Positions 54,540 to 58,364 of a stretch of DNA of 58,364 bases are shown here, one piece after another. The stretch's first letter is position 1; each line of letters starts with the position of its first letter. The translations under genes were made by a program, and so were the position numbers. The DNA comes from CAZSAT01 sp964604675 (GTDB lineage Bacteria; Myxococcota_A; UBA796; CAJQPC01). Under the pieces are notes generated by a model. It was not told the origin of the DNA and did not search any database. It saw only the letters and a program-made list of their open reading frames with translations. The stretch covers positions 1 through 58,364 of the forward strand of contig CAZSAT010000036.1 in the NCBI GenBank assembly GCA_964604675.1, in the 5' to 3' direction.

Positions 54540-55319
54540 GTGCTGCTCGTGACCCTCTTCGCATGCCAGAAGCAGGCCCCGGAGGCTGCCGTGCAGGAGC
54601 CTTCGTGTGCCGTCCCCACCGCGCCAGGCTTCCTCAACTCCGGTGGCGTGGCGACCTGGACTGGCGATCTGAACGGCGACGGGCGCGGGGATCGCATCGT
54701 TCGTGGAGCGGTGCAGACCTGGCAGGGCGGCCTGACCGACGTCGTGCTCAGCTGCCGGGATGGCGACCGGAAGCTGCTGGAGCTGAAGGCGAAGGAGATC
54801 AACGTGCTGGACCAGCGCTTCTACGGCTGGCTGGTGCTCGACGTGGTGAAGGGCGTCGACAGCGACGAGGTGCGCGTGTCGGGGCCCCACGCCTTCTCGT
54901 CCTCGGCCGGTGCCTACGTCCCGGGGTTGCAGGCGGCACGGGCCGCGGGGTGCCCGGTCTGGGGGCACGGGGTCGAGTCCCTGGTCGTGGAAGGAGCCGC
55001 CGCCACCCTTGGCGACGTCGAGCACGACGTGGCCTGGACCGGCGACCTCGACGGCAACGCCCACATGGACTGGATCCTCACCGAGTCGGGCAGCTTCTCA
55101 CCGACGGGCACGCAGTACCGCGTGATCGCCGGCTGCCCGGACGGCCACGGTGCCGTGGTCCTCGAGGGCGAGTTCGTGGACCTCGTTCCGGACTACGACT
55201 CCGCCGACACCTTCGCGCGCCTGCTCGGCAAGCAGTCCGACGGTGCGGGCGGCGTGGTCGAGAGCGTGCTGGCCATGACGTCGGAGGCCGAAGGGGTCTA
55301 CCAGACCATCGAGGAATGA
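54540..55319 (+). CDS. Lipoprotein with Ca-binding-like DxNxDG repeats
   Basis: 259 residues. Leader LLVTLFAC, Cys at position 9. Two FG-GAP/dockerin-like acidic loops are visible, DLNGDGRGDRI and DLDGNAHMDWI, each after a WTGDL phrase, so the body is two repeats of one fold (TWTGDLNGDGRGD and AWTGDLDGNAHMD about 120 residues apart). GTG 54540 behind GAGGA. It is the first gene of the GMC operon and overlaps the next start as ATGA; perhaps an electron-transfer or anchoring partner. Confidence 0.6.
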   Translation: MLLVTLFACQKQAPEAAVQEPSCAVPTAPGFLNSGGVATWTGDLNGDGRGDRIVRGAVQTWQGGLTDVVLSCRDGDRKLLELKAKEINVLDQRFYGWLVLDVVKGVDSDEVRVSGPHAFSSSAGAYVPGLQAARAAGCPVWGHGVESLVVEGAAATLGDVEHDVAWTGDLDGNAHMDWILTESGSFSPTGTQYRVIAGCPDGHGAVVLEGEFVDLVPDYDSADTFARLLGKQSDGAGGVVESVLAMTSEAEGVYQTIEE

Positions 55320-55780
55320 CGCTCTCCAGGCGCCAGGTGTTGGGCGGCGGTGCGCTCTTCGTGGGCGCGGCGGCGTTGGGTGTGATCCTGCGCCCGGGCC
55401 GTTCCGGCGGTGGCCGGGTCCTCGGCGCGCGGAGTGCCGTGCTGGAGTCGGTGTCGGAGGTCTTCCTGCCGGAGGGCGAGGCAGCTGCCGTGGTGGCCGC
55501 CGTCGACCGCTTCCTGGCCGATCGGGGCGACCCGGTCCTGGTCTCCGAGCTGTTGTTGGGGCTGGCGGTGGTGGAGCACCTCGGCGGCGGCTGGACCCGT
55601 CGCTTCTCGGCCCGTCCCCTCGACGAGCGTCGCTCGGTGATGCAGGCCTGGAGCGTCTCGGGCCTCGGCGTGAAGCGCCAGCTGTTCCAGGCGCTGCGTC
55701 GGCTGGCGCTGTTCTCGTTCTACGCCGACCCTCGGACGTGGTCGAGCAGTGGCTACGACGGCCCTTGGGTGAGCCCGTGA
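55316..55780 (+). CDS. Tat-exported small subunit for the GMC oxidoreductase
   Basis: 154 residues starting with a twin-arginine leader (LSRRQVLGGGALFVGAAALGV). The remainder resembles the gluconate-2-dehydrogenase subunit-3-like partner of GMC enzymes: ESVSEVFLPEG, VDRFLADRGD and the closing ALFSFYADPRTWSSSGYDGPW, typical of that family. It lets the signal-less GMC subunit ride out through Tat. ATGA and GTGA overlaps couple all three genes. Confidence 0.75.
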   Translation: MTLSRRQVLGGGALFVGAAALGVILRPGRSGGGRVLGARSAVLESVSEVFLPEGEAAAVVAAVDRFLADRGDPVLVSELLLGLAVVEHLGGGWTRRFSARPLDERRSVMQAWSVSGLGVKRQLFQALRRLALFSFYADPRTWSSSGYDGPWVSP

Positions 55781-57276
55781 TCCGTTCGGCCCGGGAGGTC
55801 GCGGGGGGCTTCGAGCGCCGTGCCGAGGTGTGCGTGATCGGCTCGGGGGCCGGCGGTGCGGTGTCGGCGGCGTTGATGGCCGAGGCGGGGCACGACGTCA
55901 TCGTGCTGGAGGAGGGTGCCCACGTGCCGCGCACGCTCATGACGCAGCGCGAGGAGGAGATGTACCCGCTGCTCTACCGGGATCAGGCGCAGCAGTACAC
56001 GAAGGACGGCGCGGTGGCCGTGCTCCAGGGGCGGGTCCTCGGCGGCAGCACCGTGGTGAACATGGCCGATTGCGTGCCGATCGAGGACGCGGTGCTCGAG
56101 CACTGGCGTCAGCAGTTCGGATGCGACGGCTTCACCACCGCCCAGGTGCACGACGCGGCCGCGACGGTGCAGTCGGTGATCGGTGCGAACCCCATCGCCG
56201 AGCACAACCGCAACAACGCGCTGTTGCTGGAAGGCGGCCAGAAGATCGGCCTGACCGGGCGCGCCTTCGAGCACAACCGCGTGGGCTGTGTGAACAGCGG
56301 CTACTGCCTGATTGGGTGTGCCTACGACGCCAAGCGGTCGGCGGCGCTCACCTGGCTTCCCCGTGCGTCCGATGCGGGCGCATTGCTGCAGACCGAGGCG
56401 CGGGTGGAGCGCCTCGAGCACGACGGACGCCGGGTGCGGGCGGCGGTCGGGCACCTCGTCGACCCGGTGACCGGGGTGCCCGGGGCGCCGTTTCGGGTCG
56501 CCGCGGAGCGCTTCGTGCTCGCGGGCGGTGCCATCCACAGCCCGCTCATCCTGCTCGCGTCGAAGGTCGGTGGATCGGCTGTGGGTCGGCACCTGAGCCT
56601 CCAGCCGCAGGCGCCCGTGGCGGCCCTGTTCGAAGACGAGGTCCGGCAGTGGCGCGGCGTGCCGCAGTCCGGGTGGCTGGAGGGCACCGGCACCGTCACC
56701 GCCGAAGCAGGGCTCGACGGCTTCTGGCTCGAGGGTGTCGCGGGCGGTCCGGGTCAGGCGGCTTCGTCCATCCCGGTAGGTGACCCGTGGGAGATGATGC
56801 GTCGCTACGGCGACGTCGCGGCCCTGTTGTGCCTGGTGCCCGACCGCCCCGGAGGGCGTGTGAAGCGCCGGCGGAACGGCCGTCCGGCCATCCAGTACGC
56901 CTTCCAGGATCGGTGGAAGCACCACCTGCGCGAGGCGCTGCGCACGGCGGGTCGCGCCTACCTCGCGGCTGGCGCCCAGCAGGTCCTGCTCCCGCTTGCT
57001 GGTGCGGTGCCGGTCACTCGGGAGCGGGATCTCGATCAGCTCGACGCGCTCCCCATCCGTCCGAACGCCGGCCCCGTCTTGTCGGCGCATCCGCAGGGAA
57101 GCTGCCGCATGGGCCCGTCGTCCCAGCACGCGGTGGTCGACCTCGACCTCAAGGTGCACGGCTCCGACAACCTCTGGGTGATGGACGCGTCGGTCTTTCC
57201 GACGACCAGCAGCACCCACACGATGGTGCCGGTGATGAGCTTTGCGTGGTTGGCCACGGAGCGTCTGCTGGGCTGA
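55777..57276 (+). CDS. GMC-family FAD oxidoreductase
   Basis: 499 residues. The FAD motif VCVIGSGAGGAVSAALMAEAGHDVIVLEEG opens the protein. GRVLGGSTVVNMADC, the Cys-rich CVNSGYCLIGCAYDAKRSA (as in long-chain alcohol oxidases), FVLAGGAIHSP and the active-site HPQGSCRMG follow. The C-terminal block is PTTSSTHTMVPVMSFAW, with His-Thr where many GMC enzymes have Asn-Pro. GTG 55777 overlaps the small-subunit stop; an earlier GTG at 55738 would overlap more. It oxidises an alcohol in the periplasm with its small subunit; substrate unknown. Confidence 0.85.
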   Translation: MIRSAREVAGGFERRAEVCVIGSGAGGAVSAALMAEAGHDVIVLEEGAHVPRTLMTQREEEMYPLLYRDQAQQYTKDGAVAVLQGRVLGGSTVVNMADCVPIEDAVLEHWRQQFGCDGFTTAQVHDAAATVQSVIGANPIAEHNRNNALLLEGGQKIGLTGRAFEHNRVGCVNSGYCLIGCAYDAKRSAALTWLPRASDAGALLQTEARVERLEHDGRRVRAAVGHLVDPVTGVPGAPFRVAAERFVLAGGAIHSPLILLASKVGGSAVGRHLSLQPQAPVAALFEDEVRQWRGVPQSGWLEGTGTVTAEAGLDGFWLEGVAGGPGQAASSIPVGDPWEMMRRYGDVAALLCLVPDRPGGRVKRRRNGRPAIQYAFQDRWKHHLREALRTAGRAYLAAGAQQVLLPLAGAVPVTRERDLDQLDALPIRPNAGPVLSAHPQGSCRMGPSSQHAVVDLDLKVHGSDNLWVMDASVFPTTSSTHTMVPVMSFAWLATERLLG

Positions 57277-57290
57277 GGCGGGCTGTCGAA

Positions 57291-57329
57291 GGTGTCGATC
57301 GGGACCGCATCGCGACTGACAGTCGACAC
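57291..57329. promoter_or_regulatory. Nested inverted repeat upstream of the DnaA-IV-like gene
   Basis: Outer arms GTGTCGA (57291-57297) and TCGACAC (57323-57329). Inside is CGACTG-A-CAGTCG (57314-57326). Possible operator or cruciform. Confidence 0.4.
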
Positions 57330-57366
57330 GTCAACGGCCTGCACCCTCACGTCCGCGTCGGACTTA

Positions 57367-57378
57367 TTGACTCGTCAA
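57367..57378. promoter_or_regulatory. Small palindrome TTGAC-TC-GTCAA
   Basis: A perfect inverted repeat that also contains a -35-like TTGACT. Confidence 0.35.
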
Positions 57379-57395
57379 GACTCGGGGCCGATCCC

Positions 57396-57415
57396 GCTGT
57401 CGAGCGCTCGACAGC
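57396..57415. promoter_or_regulatory. Perfect 20-bp palindrome
   Basis: GCTGTCGAGC followed by its exact reverse complement, centred 83 bp upstream of ATG 57489. A candidate operator for the next gene. Confidence 0.5.
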
Positions 57416-57488
57416 CCAGTCGTGTGATTTCAGCCACTTGTGGATGGCACGGTGGGTGCAGACGCCGGCGGCGACCCAAGGAGCTTCC

Positions 57489-58151
57489 ATGCCGCGTCCC
57501 GTCCTTCGTTTTCAGCGCGCGCCCCAGCGCGACGCTGAGCTCTGGTTCGCGTTGTCGGGTCCGTGGGCCGGTCTCACGCTCGAGGTGGTGGAGGACGCCT
57601 TGTGCCCGGCGTTCGGGTTCGAGGTCGACGACCTGCTGGAGCGTCGCCGAGGGCGTTCCACGTCTCAGCTCCGAGCGGTCGTGGCGGCGCTCGTCCACGA
57701 TCTGTTGAGCGTGTCGGTCACGGAGCTGTCCTGGCGCTACCGCGTCGACCGGCGCACGGCGGCGCGCGACGTGTACTTCGGTCGCGAGCTGCTCACGGCC
57801 AGCGAGGACGCCCGGGAGCTGGTGCGGCAGGCGCTGCCGGCGTACGCGCACAAGCTCGCGGATCCGGCCTACACGCCGCGCCCTCCCAGGTTCGAGCGTC
57901 CCGCGCCGCCGGAACCTCGGGGCTGGCACTACACCGCGCCGGCCCCCTCACAGGATCGCTTCGGCGACGCCTGGTGGGGTGAGCACGCCCATGCGTTGCC
58001 GCGGTCGCCGCCGCCGTCGGTGCCGCAACCGGGCTTGTTGGGAAATGAGGACCCCACGGGACCGCTGTGCCGCACCGGGAGCGACACGTCGTGTGTCGCC
58101 GACACATGGATCCTGCCGGACGACGAGAAAGAGCGGGAGTCCGAGGGATAG
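57489..58151 (+). CDS. DnaA-domain-IV-like helix-turn-helix protein
   Basis: 220 residues. Residues about 30-95 read CPAFGFEVDDLLERRRGRSTSQLRAVVAALVHDLLSVSVTELSWRYRVDRRTAARDV, which follows the DnaA C-terminal DNA-binding pattern (R..IVAA...L..E....S..EIG..F.RD.STV). No AAA ATPase is present. The C-terminal half is Pro-rich and disordered. RAYT transposases and some regulators use the same fold alone. Palindromes in the 212-bp upstream region may be its targets. AAGGAG precedes the ATG. Confidence 0.5.
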   Translation: MPRPVLRFQRAPQRDAELWFALSGPWAGLTLEVVEDALCPAFGFEVDDLLERRRGRSTSQLRAVVAALVHDLLSVSVTELSWRYRVDRRTAARDVYFGRELLTASEDARELVRQALPAYAHKLADPAYTPRPPRFERPAPPEPRGWHYTAPAPSQDRFGDAWWGEHAHALPRSPPPSVPQPGLLGNEDPTGPLCRTGSDTSCVADTWILPDDEKERESEG

Positions 58152-58163
58152 TGGGGGCGCATG

Positions 58164-58237
58164 CCCCCGTAGCTCAGTTGGATAGAGCATCGGCCTTCTA
58201 AGCCGACGGTCCCAGGTTCGAGTCCTGGCGGGGGTGC
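58164..58237 (+). tRNA. tRNA-Arg, anticodon TCT
   Basis: Full cloverleaf: acceptor GCCCCCG/CGGGGGT, D-arm TAGCTCAGTTGGATAGAGCA, anticodon stem TCGGC/GCCGA with loop CTTCTAA (anticodon 58198-58200), T-arm with GGTTCGAGTCC, discriminator G237. The terminal CCA is not encoded as such (GCCCC follows). Confidence 0.97.
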
Positions 58238-58265
58238 CCCTTATTTAGTAGGCTTAGAGGCATCA

Positions 58266-58307
58266 AGCCTGGCTCCATCCCGAGCCTGGCTCCATCCTGG
58301 CACCATC
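58266..58307. repeat. Iterated repeats upstream of the last gene
   Basis: AGCCTGGCTCCATCC at 58266-58280 and 58283-58297 are identical, and CCTGGCACCATC (58296-58307) is a third, weaker copy. Such iterons near an integrase gene resemble arm-type or excisionase sites. Confidence 0.6.
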
Positions 58308-58321
58308 AAGGAGGCCCGGAG

Positions 58322-58364
58322 ATGCCCGTCACCGGCAAGCCCCGCAAGCACGGCAAGCGCTGGA
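58322..58364 (+). CDS. 5' end of a possible tyrosine integrase, cut by the window end
   Basis: The first 14 residues, MPVTGKPRKHGKRW, behind AAGGAGG (58308-58314). The short basic GKRW opening resembles the N-terminus of many tyrosine recombinases (..G-K-R-W-R-A-R-Y..). The position 85 bp behind a tRNA gene, and the iterons, support an integrase, but the sequence is too short to be sure. Confidence 0.35.
   Translation, partial: MPVTGKPRKHGKRW

Overview
This is a 58 kb piece of a very GC-rich bacterial chromosome. The gene style is that of a free-living Myxococcota or delta-proteobacteria-like organism: five large Ser/Thr protein kinases, many secreted lipoproteins with Asp/Thr/Pro-rich linkers, a TRAP transporter, diiron and carotenoid oxygenases, and tightly overlapped operons (ATGA, GTGA and TTGA junctions). 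It looks like a draft or metagenome scaffold, because a 100-N gap at 18458-18557 is flanked by identical 55-bp ends. No CRISPR array, rRNA or insertion sequence was seen.

Layout. 1-5 kb: a selenocysteine-containing membrane peroxiredoxin (in-frame TGA at 552-554 with a bacterial SECIS-like hairpin), a small membrane protein, a TlpA-type thioredoxin lipoprotein, a sulfotransferase, and a VKOR-thioredoxin/OmpA-like pair coupled to a giant kinase-ATPase-TPR regulator (to 8.6 kb). 8.7-12.8 kb: a TRAP-type transporter operon whose lipoprotein and permease share acidic DPFAD repeats. 12.8-20 kb: glutathionyl-hydroquinone reductase, GlnRS-YqeY, a histidine-kinase-like protein without its phospho-acceptor His, and a kinase-FGE fusion spanning the gap. 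20-30 kb: an operon of secreted proteins (esterase, START-like protein, lipoprotein, M15-like peptidase), cupin-DUF6884 and ArsC-like proteins, a duplicated RNase H, a YcaQ-type glycosylase, and a winged-helix/kinase/ATPase/TPR regulator. 30-33 kb: a secreted GH104-like muramidase and two C39-like proteases. 33-46 kb: a membrane sensor kinase and an orphan copy of its sensor, a diiron oxidase, a TetR/Coq4 pair, a tail-anchored kinase, a Tat-type lipidated carotenoid oxygenase, hydrolases and Lnt. 46-58 kb: two phosphoribosyltransferase-like proteins, a copper-monooxygenase-like lipoprotein, a polytopic membrane protein, DUF4404, ArsR-DUF2087, a Tat subunit plus GMC oxidoreductase operon, a DnaA-domain-IV-like regulator, and finally tRNA-Arg(TCT) followed by iterons and the first codons of a possible integrase.

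Cross-cutting signals. At least sixteen genes have a TAnnnT-like -10 hexamer only 5-9 nt before the start codon, which predicts leaderless transcripts. Many lipoproteins have extremely short, uncharged signal peptides (for example MFWLLAC). A 16-bp element (TGTSACAGCTGTGACG) recurs upstream of three genes for secreted or membrane proteins. In two of them it lies exactly 45 nt from a TAGCTT -10 box. Together these suggest a regulated set of envelope and extracellular lytic proteins. Functions are assigned from motifs read by eye; no database search was possible.
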